From Cenococcum geophilum 1.58 (lineage: Eukaryota; Ascomycota; Dothideomycetes; Gloniales; Gloniaceae): DNA of 64,000 nt. The stretch lies in assembly GCA_001692895.1 (NCBI GenBank), contig KV748250.1, positions 311,475 to 375,474 on the forward strand. The letters run 5' to 3'. The notes beneath the pieces are model-generated. The model did no database searches and was not told the DNA's origin. It saw only the letters and a list, made by a program, of their open reading frames with translations. Numbering within the stretch: position 1 is the first letter of the stretch; each line of letters opens with the position of its first letter. Positions 24,101 to 36,059 of this stretch are shown piece after piece. A program made the translations under genes and the position numbers.

Positions 24101-27100
24101 TAGATAGACGATAGTGGTGGGAATGTCCTATAAGCACTTGTCTATAGCACGTTAAAGAAAAGAAACGCACTAGGTATTAGCTAAAGAAGAAGCTAAGTAC
24201 TAAAGAGTTAAGCTAATAGTTAGGAAAAGGGGAGGCCTACGGGACTAGAGGGAACTAGTGGTAGAGCCTTAGACCCTTAAAGGACTATACGGACGATACT
24301 TAAATTTACGTGTTAAGTGGTAAAACTAGCAATTTGAAGTATTAATAGATAGTAGAGTAACGCAGAACTATATATTACTAGCAATAGTAGAAAGATTAGG
24401 ATTACTACATCGGTAGAAATAGAATCTATATCTACTAGTAACAATTTTAGGAGATCCGATAGCCTATAGAGGAGGTATTATTAATCTTAAAACAGGACCT
24501 ATTTAGATAGTTATTAAAGGGAGATAAATCGGAATATTATTTAATATCCTACTATTGGGACGGGATAAGGCAGTTCTAGGAATGCCTTAGCTATAGGAGT
24601 ATAATCTAAAGATCGATTGGGTTATAGGTTAGGTTAATATTAGAGATACTTAATAACGTAGGATGCGATAGTAAACTAAGTTAGTATAGTACTAGGCCGG
24701 AACGGCATATAAAGAGACTAAGTTAGACTTAAGTTACGTACTAGAAAGATACTATAAGTATAACAAGAAACTATAGTTACTAGAAAGTAAGAAGCTAGTA
24801 GAATATATAGCTTAGAACTATAAGATAGAGTTAAAACTAGGAACAAGTCTAAGGTTCTTTCTAATATATAAGCTTACTAAGATAGAGATAGTGGCGCTTA
24901 AGGAGTTTGTCTAGGAGAACTTATAAAAGGGATATATTAGACTATTACAGTTATTAGTAGGATATCCAGTATTGTTTATACCCAAGAAAAATAGAAAGCT
25001 TAGGATGTATATTAACTATAGGTATTTAAATAGTATTACTAGGAAGGATAGATATCCTTTACCCTTAATTAGCGAAATCTAGGATTAGATAGGCAATATA
25101 TAAATCTTTACAAAAATAGATCTAAGATGGGTATACTATTAGATTAGGATTAAGGAAGGCGACAAATAGAAGGTAGCCTTTAGGTTAAAGGAAGGACTAT
25201 ATAAACTATTGGTTATACAATTTGGACTTATAAACGCACTAGTAACGTTCTAAAAGCGAATAAATAGTGTGTTAGGAGAATACCTTGACGATATTATTAT
25301 CTACTTAATAAGTAAAAAGGAGTATAAAGAACACGTTAAATGGGTCTTAAAGAGACTATAAGAGGAGCAGATGCTAGTAGCAATTAAGAAATGCGAGTTC
25401 TTTATAAGGAAGACCGATTTTGTCGGATTTATTATCTAACCTAGACATATTAGTATGGATCTAAAGAAAATTAAGGCTATAGTAGATTGGCAAGAACTAG
25501 AGAACGTTACGCAGTTAAGATCGTTCTTAGGGTTTTATAATTACTATAGGAGGTTTATAGTATAGTGGTTAAAAAGTATAGAGCTATTTACTAGGCTTAT
25601 AAAAAAGGAGGAACTATAGATATAGGGTAATAAATAAAAGAGGTTGTTTAGGGAACTTAAGGAGTTATTTACTAAAGGTCTAATCCTTAAAATCTATTAA
25701 CTAGTGCTTAATACGATTGTGGAAATAGATATATTAGACTTTATACTAGGAGTATGCTTACTATAGAAATATAAAAAGATATGGCATCTAGTAGCATACT
25801 ACAGTTGAAAGATAACACCACTAGAGTTAAACTATAACATCTATAACAAGGAGTTGTTAGGTATAGTTATAGTATTAAAGAAATAGAGAGCATTCTTACA
25901 AGGTATAGAGAAACTATTTATAGTTAAGATAGATTATAAGAACTTAATAGGATTCCTAACAACTAAGGAACTAAACTAAAGATAAGTTAGATGGGTAGAG
26001 ATGCTTATAGAATACCATTTTAAGATTTAGTATACTAAAGGTAGTAATAATATAAGAGCCGACACGCTAAGCAGAAAGGCTAAACTATAAAACGATAAGA
26101 AGCTATTAGGAGCTTTATTGCGTAAAGATACGGATAGATTAATTAGGTATAATTACCTAAAGCTTATAGCAATATAGAAAGCACCAATATTAGATTAGGA
26201 AACTAGGATTTAGAAAGTATAGCTTAAAGATCTAGACTTAGAACAGTATAAGTAAAGAAAGGCTATATACGTACTAAAGGGTATAGCAGAAGAATTTATT
26301 AAAGATTTCTATAGGGGAATAACTTAAGGATATAATAGAGCACAAGGCTTAGTATTGAGACTCTAGGAGAAGTATATTATTTAAGGAATCTGGGGACTAG
26401 CACGATAAATTATAAAAGAATATTTAGATTACTAAAGGAATAAACCGATAAGGTATAAGCTATATAGAGGGCTATAACTAGTTAAAGTACTAACAAGACC
26501 ATAGGAGGTTATATTATAGGACTTTATTATTAAGTTGCTAAAGTTAAAAGATCCTATTACCGGATAAGATTANNACGCGATCTTAGTAATAGTNGATAAG
26601 CTTATAAAGTAGGGATACTTTATAGCATGTATAGAAGAAATATTAGTAGAAGATATGGCTAGAATCTACGTTAAAGAAGTGTTTATAAGATATAGAGTAC
26701 TAAATAAGATTATATTGAATAGAGATCTAAGATTTGTAGTAGCATTCTAGAAGGTATTTTTAGCAGAATAGGGAGTAAGAGTAGTAACTTCTACCGTATA
26801 TTATCCGTAGACGGACGGATAGATAGAAAGATTGAATTAGACACTAGAATAGTATTTAAGGTATTATATTAATTATATATAGAATAATTAGGTATTACTA
26901 TTACTAGTTATATAATTTATATATAATACGATACTATAAGAAGGAATAGGTACGTTACTATTTAAGGCGAATTATAGTTATAAACTAAGAACCTCGTTAT
27001 TACTACGACAAGCGAAGAGAACTAGTGTTATAGCTAGAGAAAGGGTAGAGATATTAATAAATCTATATAAGCACCTTATATAAATAGCTAAATTAGTATA

Positions 27101-27560
27101 AGATAAAATAAAAAGGTACTATAATGCTAAGAGATCTAGAGGACTAGATCTTAAGGAGGGAGATAAGGTATGGCTTACACACAAAAATTTTAAAAGTAGA
27201 TAACTAAGTAAGAAGTTAGACTACGTTAGATTAGGACTATTTAAAATTATAGTAAAGATTTTAGAAGTTACGTATAGACTTGACTTACTAGCGAAAATGA
27301 AGATTTACCCTATATAGTATATTTCGATACTTAAACCAGCGTATAGAAATATTAAACTACTAGTTTATAAAGCAGATATATATAGAGGATAAGAAGAAGA
27401 NAAATAGTANGTTTTAAAGATTATTAGTTATAAGGACATTAATAATAAAATATAGTATAAAGTAAAGTAGATAGGCTACGATAAGACTACCTAGAAGCTA
27501 CTAAATAATTTAAAAAACGCTATAGGAAAGGTATAGGAGTATTAGAAGAGATTAGGTTAG
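21196..27560 (+). pseudogene. Element B gag-pol (fossil)
   Basis: The ATG lies 43 bp past the 5' LTR. Parts seen: gag; a CCHC-like knuckle (about 22190-22240); a 2-kb segment of unknown role; protease (about 24330-24660); reverse transcriptase (24930-25560); RNase H (25690-26090); integrase (26320-27000); and chromodomain (27380-27540). Close to C in gag, whereas A differs in the first 300 or so codons. Broken by many RIP-type changes. Confidence 0.87.
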
Positions 27561-27649
27561 GTAATATTAAAAAATAGGAATCGCTAAGTGACGAGTTACC
27601 TAAGGGGAACTTAGGAGGATAGGAGACTCCTAAATTACTTAGAGTTATT

Positions 27650-28200
27650 TCCTTCTTAGATTGAGAACCAGTCCTTATATTACCTAGTTCCTACAGACCT
27701 TATTCTATAAGCTTCTACTCCTTTAAACGGACCTTCTTATAAACACGTTATAAACGTTAAACCTTTACAAAGGTAGACTACTAAGCCTTAAGGGCCCGAG
27801 TAGATTCTTCGGATCGACGATGGGCTTCCGCTAGCGCTACGGTAAGATTACCCTTAAGTCTTTCCGCCTTAGATTAAACACGAGACCCTAAGATAGATTA
27901 ACTAAGGAACACGACGGCTCTTTAGATAGATTAAGCGCGTATACTTAGCATCAGATATAGAATAAATATTACACAACGATCGCATGTTCGCTCGCGTACA
28001 CTTAGCATAAGAGGATAGTTGTCGACCGGTAGGCGCTACAATCGTAATATAGACTACCCCCTTTGCAATATAGCGAGAATAGGAAGGTATAACCTTACTA
28101 GATTTAAGAATCGAAGCTACTACAAGCTTACGACGAGCGGTAGAGGAAGGAGCCTTAGGCATAATAAGCAACGAAGGAGAAAATCAGAATGATTTAGAGG
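27650..28200 (-). pseudogene. Antisense frame in the 3' region of element B
   Basis: The longest surviving piece runs from 28171 down to 27902 on the minus strand (89 codons starting MLIMPKAPSS). It lines up with the antisense frames of A and C: a basic start, a middle with spaced Cys/Tyr positions (AKCTRANMR) and an end with SRRVP. Beyond it a charged, helix-prone segment continues toward 27650. The product is not recognised. That it survives in three copies outside pol argues for a real antisense gene in the ancestral element. Confidence 0.5.
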
Positions 28201-28273
28201 ATATCGCACCTCTAGTAAGCAGCCTGGAGATATTAAGGATCTTTAAGGACGAAGCTAAAGAGGAGGGAGATGG

Positions 28274-28695
28274 TGTTACGGACGCTTTAAGTATAATGTT
28301 ACGACTACTAGGAGAGGAGTTGGAAGCGGCCCGTTAGATAATAAAGGCACGGTCTATAATAGACCCTATTAAGCTATATAACGAGGAATAGTAGGCCAAG
28401 GTTATATAACAAGATCTATAGGATCTGTAAGATCCGTGGGATCTGTTATAGATTAAACAGACCTTACGTACCTTATGTATAAGGGGGATTTCTTAGGAGT
28501 ATGGTTGTGTATTTAAAGGACTATAGTCCCTACTTAGATAGTTCCTTCTTTGTAGTAATTCTTAGAATATAATTAGAGTTAATCTATTAGGCAACCCACT
28601 CTATATCTAGTTGTTGTTTACTTATTTAATCTATACCTATATACCTAGCCCAATAACAGAACCTACCGTAGTATTTCCTATAAGGTTCCGTTATA
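28274..28695 (+). repeat. Element B 3' LTR
   Basis: A 422-bp partner of 20731-21152, preceded by a purine-rich tract (GAGGAGGGAGATGG) and followed by the GTATC duplication. Confidence 0.92.
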
Positions 28696-28700
28696 GTATC

Positions 28701-30690
28701 CTTTAAAAAGACTTAGGGTATTAATTGTAAGTGGCCTATACTAAAGCCTAAGTATAGAAGATACTAGACTATATTAACCGTGGGCGGGTATATAATACCA
28801 ATTTAGGGAAAGTTAATGCGCTAGGAGATAAATCCAAATATCTATTATTTAAAGGCTAGGATATAATAATTGGAGAGAAGGCGGAGCTTATAGCAGGTAA
28901 TTACAGAGTAGAGGTATTAAAAGAATATTTATACCGTTTAAAATCCCTAGAGAATAAGCGATAGTAGATTTATAATATGTATAATAAAGGTATTATTTAG
29001 CTGCGCCCCTGGCCTAGCTAACCAAAATTAGCTAACACTAATATAGATATACTACCACCCTATCTATATATTAAGCTCCGCGCTAATTAAGAAGATCTAG
29101 TTCTACCTAATAACTATAGCTAGATATAGGTAGAACTAGCTACTCTATTATCTATAGATAGTACTCTTTTCTAAGGATTAAATATAGTAGTAGAACGGCA
29201 AATGGTGGAGCTCCTTAGACTTAGCGGTCGGGCTAAATTCCTAGTTAGATAGCTAGGCACTCTTTAGAGAAATAAAAATTAGAGGCCAATAATTATAAAA
29301 TGGTGCGAGTTCTTAGTAGGATATATAATATTTAATATTTTAATATTTAAATAGATGGCTAGCTATAGGATTAATAATATAAGTAAATTATATAATAGAG
29401 CTCCCTAGAAAAATACTAATAATAGGTATTTATAGTTCTAGTTTAATACTTTTAACTAAGTAATTAATTTAGTATCTTAAATCTGCGGCTAAGTTAAGAT
29501 CGATGTCTAACTAAATAACTTAATAAAGTTAGCGAGTCTTCCATATAACCGTACCCAGGAAGATATTTAAAAGTTATTCTACCCTAAATCTAAAAGTAAT
29601 ATAGAGATTAATATACCGGAACTCCGTTAACGGGATCTTTTTCTAATAGTAGATAATAAAGTATATAAAACCCTATATAAATTCGTGCTTTTAAGACTAG
29701 ATCTAAGCTTTTCCGATATCTACTCTCTTTTTAAGACTATAAAATAGGAAGGAAAGGTAATAAGTATAGTAATATCTTATGTCAGCTAATAGCTAAATTA
29801 TAATCCTATAAAGGTTGCTAAGCGTAATAATAATAAGCCTCCGCTCTAAAATAATTTAGTACTAGCTTTATAAGAGAGGCACGGTAAAAAAGTAGATAAG
29901 TAGTTAGTAGAACTTTAAAACTAGGTCCTTAAATATATTAGGGATAATATTGGCGAGTTTACCTACTTAATGGTGGAGTATTATCTATAAGAATACCTAT
30001 ATGGCGATAGCACGGCTTATACTAAACGATTTAAGTATAAGACCTAGAAAGGTGTATTAATTATAGTTCTTAATATTACCGGTTTATATCTCTAGTATAA
30101 TATACTACTATAATATAATACTAAGGACCTAAAAGAGATATGCTCTAAACCTATATCTATAATTACTTAAGCCGTATATAAAATTGTCGGCCGTATACTA
30201 GAAGTATTATAAAATCCTACTCTTAATAAAACCAACGCTATAGACGACTTACGTGAAACGATTAAACTATTAATTATAAGATAGGTAGTAAGGTAGTACG
30301 CTAAAGCGTTAGAGAGCCCCGCTAAATACTAGTAGCTGTTAGTAATTAAGATAATAGAGGTATAGTACGTAAAATATATAGCACTAGTAGAAGAAGACGT
30401 GCCTCTACTAGCCCTTTTTTAGCTCCTAGACCTACTAAAATATAATCTACTAATATCTAACAGGGAGCTATAGGGAGGTAGTTATATAGTACCGGATCTA
30501 GTGCGTATAAGTTAAAAGTGGAGCGGCCTAATCTAGAAGGGCTTAAGGATAGGCCTATAGCTAGTTATACTGGTATACTAGCTTCTATATATCGCTAATA
30601 GGCTAAAGATTTATTTTAGCTAACGCTAGAGGGCTTATAAGAACTTTAAAGCTTATACTGCTATTAGACCCTACCCCCGCGGAATAATAG
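28701..30690 (+). pseudogene. Right part of the unnamed frame split by element B
   Basis: Continues the frame from 20730. Plus-strand coding character is strong: long runs with protein-like composition, for example a segment near 28790-28970 (LFKG, GEKAEL, EVLKEYLYRLKSLENKR) and one near 29640-30480 (YLYGDSTAYTKRF). These are interrupted by stops at positions suited to former Gln and Trp codons. A basic Ser/Lys/Arg-rich end lies at 30700-30790. No domain is recognised. A large transposon-encoded or multicopy protein is the best guess, since RIP needs repeated copies. Confidence 0.4.
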
Positions 30691-30799
30691 GCCGGAGACT
30701 TAAAGAGTAGGTATGAAAGTAGGGAGTAGAAGTAGTAGTAAGAAAAAAAGGAGTAGAAGTAGTGGTAAGAAAGAAGGGAGCGGAAGTAGTAATATATTA

Positions 30800-33700
30800 G
30801 GCTATACTCGCGGTCTCTAGCTAACGTAACCGTAATTATTAACTACGGCTAGGGGTCTTTAGGCTTAGAGGAAACGTATTACTACTAAAACTAGAATTTA
30901 AATATACAATTATTAGATTTATATAATGAAATTTAGCTTCGCTATAAATAATACTAAATACTAAAAAGGTATTAATCGGCACGCTAAAATAGGGCGCTTT
31001 ACCCTAATATTCTCTTATCTAAGTATATAGCCTGCCCCTAGGGGATATATAGTGTTCCCTATCCCTTTTACTTTGCTAGGCCTATTAGTAGTAATACTTA
31101 AAAGCCTAGTAGCTACTAGAAATTCCTTCTCTTTTACTTTAAATATGGCTACTAAATATTTTAATAAAGCATATTGCTTACCTAGTGCTCTTAATAGCAA
31201 GTTTTTTTCTATAGATTAATAACTGTTAGAGTTCTTATAGATACTAATATAATATTTTTTTTATAGAACTTAATAATAACTTACTTAATAATATCTTACC
31301 TAATAATATCTCGCTTAATAGGGAGTTAGGTCTTAATAAGGTTAATAATAGCGACTTTAATAGGGACTTAGATAATAAGGATGGCCTATATAATAGAAGA
31401 ATATCTATAAATAATAAATAAGACCTTAAAAATGTTAGCTTTAGGGATAATAAGTAGGTAGATATAATATCTAAATTATATTCCTAGAAGGTTAATTATA
31501 TAAAGGGCGAGTATAAGCTTAAAGGTATAGACCCTTTTAAAGTATAAGGATAGAGAGCTAAGAAATTATAGTATAGGATCTAATTAAGATAATAAACTCT
31601 TCCTATTTTAATGGGGGTCAAGTAATTAAGATACAATAGCTGCTCTATATAATTAACTATAGAAGTAGAAAGGCCGGATTAAAGGCCGTAGTAGTAGGCA
31701 ATAAATACTACCCTACCTTTTTCCTTAATCTATTGATAATTATTAGTTAACTACTTAAACCTATTACGCAGTTAAGCGACTAGCTTTTTAATAACGTTAC
31801 TATAACTTTTAAGAACTAGCGGGCCTTATATAGTAGTAAGTATATATATAGTCTACTATTTAACCTATAGTACTATACCTTTTAACTGGCTATAGCAGTA
31901 ATAAGGGAGGTATAGTATATTATAATATATCTAACTATATCTATAATAACTAATTTGCCTTCCTTAAGGCAGGAGCGTCCAAAGCGCCTTAAGAAGTTAT
32001 CTTAGTCTAGTATATTATAGCTTTACTATACTTATTTTCTTACTAAATATATTAAGCGGGTCTTCCTAATTAGTAAGCTTCTTAAAGAGGGGGTTAAGCC
32101 TTTATAGACGCTTAATGGACTATATTTAGCGAATATTACGTTTAATAAATAGACCGCTTTCTAAAATAGGTTTATAGAGGAATAGAATAGTTTCGTATAA
32201 GAATACTTATACAATAATTTTTAGATAGAGAACTAGCTAGTATTTTACGCTTATAACTACGGCACGAATATAGAGATTAAATTAAATAAGTAGCTTTAAT
32301 CCCTACCTAAAGAAACCCGTCTTTACTAAAACAATAAAGAGTCTAAGTTAGAGGAGGAGGATACTAGTATATTAGAGGATGGCACTTAGTTAATATCTAG
32401 CCGTAGCAATAAAAGAGAAGTGTTAGAAGAGATTAATTACTAAAGCTTATATACTAAGAACCTCTATAAGCTTTAAACCGAATTAAAACGGAAGTATATA
32501 CTAAATAATATTAGTAGTATATTATATGCTTTAGCGGTTAATATTAGCTATACGGATGTAAATTCCCCTAACCCTAATAATAAGCTTAAATACTATCTCT
32601 TAGCTAACCGGAATAAGGTCTTAGGAGAGTTTTAGGGGCCGCGGGACTTTATGTTCTATCCGTTAGCCTTCTACCTAGTATATAGTAACTTCTTATTACC
32701 TCGGCTACCTTCCTTTTTAATAGATAACATTTTTATAGTTATAAAAGATAATATAAGCTACTAAAACAACGGCGCTAATACGCTTAGCTGTAGGTATTTC
32801 TAGGTATACTCTAATATTAAGCGTTGCATCCGTTACGGACCGGATAATCTTTTTACTACTAAGGGTATTGTAATAGGGGCGCTTGCCCTTCCTAAAACTA
32901 AAGCTAATACCTCCACTTATATAAGAGCAAAATATTAATAGCTTTTACGGCGCCTATAAGGGCAGCTTATACTAGAGGACCCTAATTTATCTAAGCTATT
33001 TATATATAAGCGATAGCGTATTAAATAGGCAATTATAGGAGGCGGATTTAACTTTTAAATAGAGTAAGTACTAACCTTCTAAGTGTCTAGGCTAATAGAT
33101 AGTCGCCGTAATTTTTTAACGGTCCTTAATCTAATCTTTTAGCTAATCCATTTCTACCTTAAGGAGTCTTATCGCTATATATATTTGCTCTAGTCCTTCC
33201 TACCCTTAGTCTTCCCTAGTATACTTAGGTCTTTCGCTAGAATATTTAGGCTTGCGATTAATAAAATATATACTAGGTTTAAGGCTAGGGGCTTAAAAGG
33301 GCTAGGCGTTGCTTTAGTAGAAGGCGTATCTGTACTTAACCGCTTAGGGAGTTACTACTTTACTAGGTTCCCTAAATCCCTTATAGGTTTAGTCCTCGGC
33401 CCTCTAGGAATAATAGACGGTATATAGTAAGAAGCGTAGCTATATATTAACCCTTAAATATTAGACCTCTAAGATACTAGAGGCAGCCTTTACCTTACTC
33501 GGTGGCCGTAAGGTAAAAATAACTAACTATTGCTTATACACGTGGCTTCTATCGCCTTTTACTATAGTCTAAAGGTTATAGCAAGTTATTATAGTAACGT
33601 CTAGTTTAAAGAGCTTAGTGGTATATTAATTAGAGAACTAAATAGAGCGGCTAAATTCTTAAAAGACTTATTCTACGATTTATAAATACTGTAAACGGTC

Positions 33701-35000
33701 GTATTTGTTAATTATTAGTTTAATTATGCGCTAAGATATAGTAGTTAGGGTAAGGACTATAGCAGTAAGATAAAAGAGGAACTATAGCTGCTAGAGTATT
33801 AATAGATATTAATACGGCGATAGTTATAATTTAACTATCTATTTTCCTAGGCGTATATTAATAATCCGCAAGCTATTAAACCTAGTAGCTAACGTTTAGT
33901 ATAGGGAATATAAACCTCTTACCTTATACTTTGTACTAAAAAACGTCCCGTCCTTAACCTTTATATTAACTAAGGTCCGCTAGGACTTCTCTCTTGAGCT
34001 CTATAATAGCTACGTTAAAAATAATAAGCTAGTAACTAAATTATTCTCCTTGCTATATACTATATAGGTCTTAGTACTTTATATAGCTATTAGGTATATA
34101 GTAAAAGGGTTAATAAATAAGGAATAGTAAATTAGAGTATTATTAGTGGCTATACTCTTAAACCGAATTAAATGCGTTCCTAGGATATATTAATCTAGGC
34201 TTAGCTATTAGAGGGTTATTAAGCTAGTCGACTATACGCTACTAGTGCTAGCGCTTATAGTAAGATCTGGCAGCCTAAAACGGGCAGCTATTAAGGCTAA
34301 AGATAGGATAAAGTAGCCGATAAAGAGGAGAAGGATTAACTTTAGCTGTGCTATCCCCTTTACTAATATCCCCAAGTTAGTTAAGGATGGTTTTAAGTAG
34401 TAAGAAAGGAATTTTTAAAATAGGGATTAGATAGTATTGGAGCACTATTAAGCTGCTCGGCTCTGCCTAGCGGGATATCTTAGCGACCTACTTTACAACG
34501 TAATGCTAATGCTGGCATTAACGCTTGCCTTATCCTCCGTAACACCTATAGTAGTACTAATAATATAGTATATTAGTATAGGGACCAGAAAAGACCCGGT
34601 ATTATTTATAGCAAACTTAGTAACTAAAATACTATAGTTTCTTCGGCCCTAAGCATTTCTATAGAAAGTAGATGCTAGGTTAGTCCTATAAGTCCTAGAA
34701 ATAATAAAGAAGATAGGTATATCTTAAGATAACCTATAGATAGAAGGGGCTAATAAACGTATAGAGTATAAAGGAGTAAATAACTGGTTACTGCGAAATA
34801 TAGAATAGGTTAAAGTGGTAAATAGAAACTAAGACACCCCTTAAAATAGTAATATCGCTCTTTATAGTAGTGATAAATTACTATAAACTTATAAAGAGCT
34901 CCTATCTCTATAGAAAGATATAGTAGGATTTATTTATAAGGTATTCCGTAGTTATAATAGTGTTTAGGTAGATTAATATTTATAAATTATTATAGATAGA
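30800..35000 (+). pseudogene. Unnamed long decayed frame
   Basis: A second large plus-strand frame. An Asn-rich low-complexity part at 31260-31470 precedes a long coding-like stretch (31740-34000) with clear protein character. Examples are GPRDFMFYPLAFYLVYSNF near 32637-32693, a CRY...RCIRYGPDNLF segment near 32790-32860 and FTRFPKSLIGLVLGPLG near 33360-33415. A third part runs to about 34900. In total there would be more than 1000 codons. Stops are nearly all TAA or TAG. I do not recognise a family. It ends just before the 48-bp satellite array. The short minus-strand frame at 31015-31200 is probably a shadow. Confidence 0.45.
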
Positions 35001-35258
35001 ATATAAGTGACGGCCACGTCGCCTACTATATCCTGCTATATTCCGCCTACTACTATATTAGTAGCCCTCTTAAGATTATTTATTTATATTAGCTAACAAT
35101 CTTCTTATAGAAGCTCCGCGTTTATATACTAATATCGTCCCATACTCGCCTCTATAGTCTAGGTATATTAATAAAAGATCTAACTGCCTTAAGTAAGGAT
35201 ATAAGCATCTGCGTAATAAGAGCTAGGTTAGTAGTATTCTAGGTCTTAATAATAAGTT

Positions 35259-35770
35259 CCTAATATGGTTAGTAGAATATAGTAGAATATTTAGTTTACC
35301 TAATTTCCTAATACGGCTGGCAGAATATAGTAGAAGGTTAAGTCTACCTAATTTCCTAATACGGTTGGCAGAATATAGTAGAAGATTTAGCCTACCCGAT
35401 TTCCTAATACGTTTAGTAGAATATAGTAGAAAATTTAATTACTAAATTTTTTACTTAATATAGTTGGCAGAAGATAGTAGAAGATTTAGTTTACCTAATT
35501 TCCTAATACGGCCGGTAGAATATAGTAGAAGATTAAGTCTACTAGATTCCCTAATACTGTTAGCAGAATATAGCAGAAGATTAAGTCTATACGATTTTCT
35601 AATATAGTTGGCAGAATATAGTAAGAGATTAAGTCTACCCGATTTTCTAATACGGTTAGTAGAATATAGTAGAAGATTAAGTTTATATAATTTCCTAATA
35701 CGGTTAGTAGAATATAGTAGGAGATTAAGTCTACCTAATTTCCTAATATAGTTAGTAGAATATAGCAGTA
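35259..35770. repeat. 48-bp tandem satellite array 1
   Basis: About ten to eleven imperfect copies of a 48-bp unit (core CTAATACGGTTGGCAGAATA, then TAGTAGAAGATTTAGTCTA). The period holds well apart from one irregular unit near 35440-35500. The same unit forms arrays at 38803-38930 and 42737-43215. Related GGCAGAATATAGCAGAA words recur in the palindrome, in the G2 LTR and near 50500. Confidence 0.9.
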
Positions 35771-36000
35771 AACTGTCCGTCTTCGCATTTACTAGTAAAC
35801 TTATTTATAACCTAGTTAAGTTATATAGTTTTCCTTTTATTTACCTAACTACTACTTCTAGCAATACTATAGATGGCAAGCTACCGTCTTTTAAAATTCT
35901 AACTTACTTCTATATAACCATTTTTAAATAGGTTATAAGCTCGTATCTATTATCTTATTACTTCTACCATCTTTAATATTACCCTTATTATTAAATAACT
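35765..36000 (+). repeat. Leader repeat R, copy 1
   Basis: About 235 bp that recurs at 38906-39260 and, inverted, at 63700-64000. Shared blocks include TTTACCTAACTACT, TCTAGCAATACTATAGAT, AAAATTCTAACTTACTTCTA and TAGGTTATAAGCTCG. Here it lies directly between satellite array 1 and the kinase relic. Its position upstream of a coding frame suggests a promoter/leader or the terminus of a gene-carrying element. Confidence 0.8.
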
Positions 36001-36059
36001 AATAATTATCTACTCTAGTATTAAGAAAGTTGCTTTTTATCGCGTTATCTATAGTAACG

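Larger units (their letters stand above)
20731..28695 (+). mobile_element. Element B: full-length chromovirus, broken
   Basis: The second complete copy of the A/B/C family, 7965 bp. LTRs of 422 bp lie at 20731-21152 and 28274-28695. The target duplication is GTGTC (20726-20730) and GTATC (28696-28700), one transition apart. The 5' LTR keeps an unmutated CA end (GTTCCGTTACA). Parts follow the same order as in A. Its LTR middle carries GATCTATAGGATCTGTAAGAT-like short repeats absent from A. Five undetermined bases lie within it (26573-26574, 26594, 27401, 27410), suggesting assembly ambiguity between near-identical copies. Broken many dozens of times by RIP. Confidence 0.93.

Noticed and set aside
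35259-35770. Regular repeats that might be a CRISPR array
   Set aside because: Units are contiguous and diverged with no unique spacers, and the organism is a fungus.
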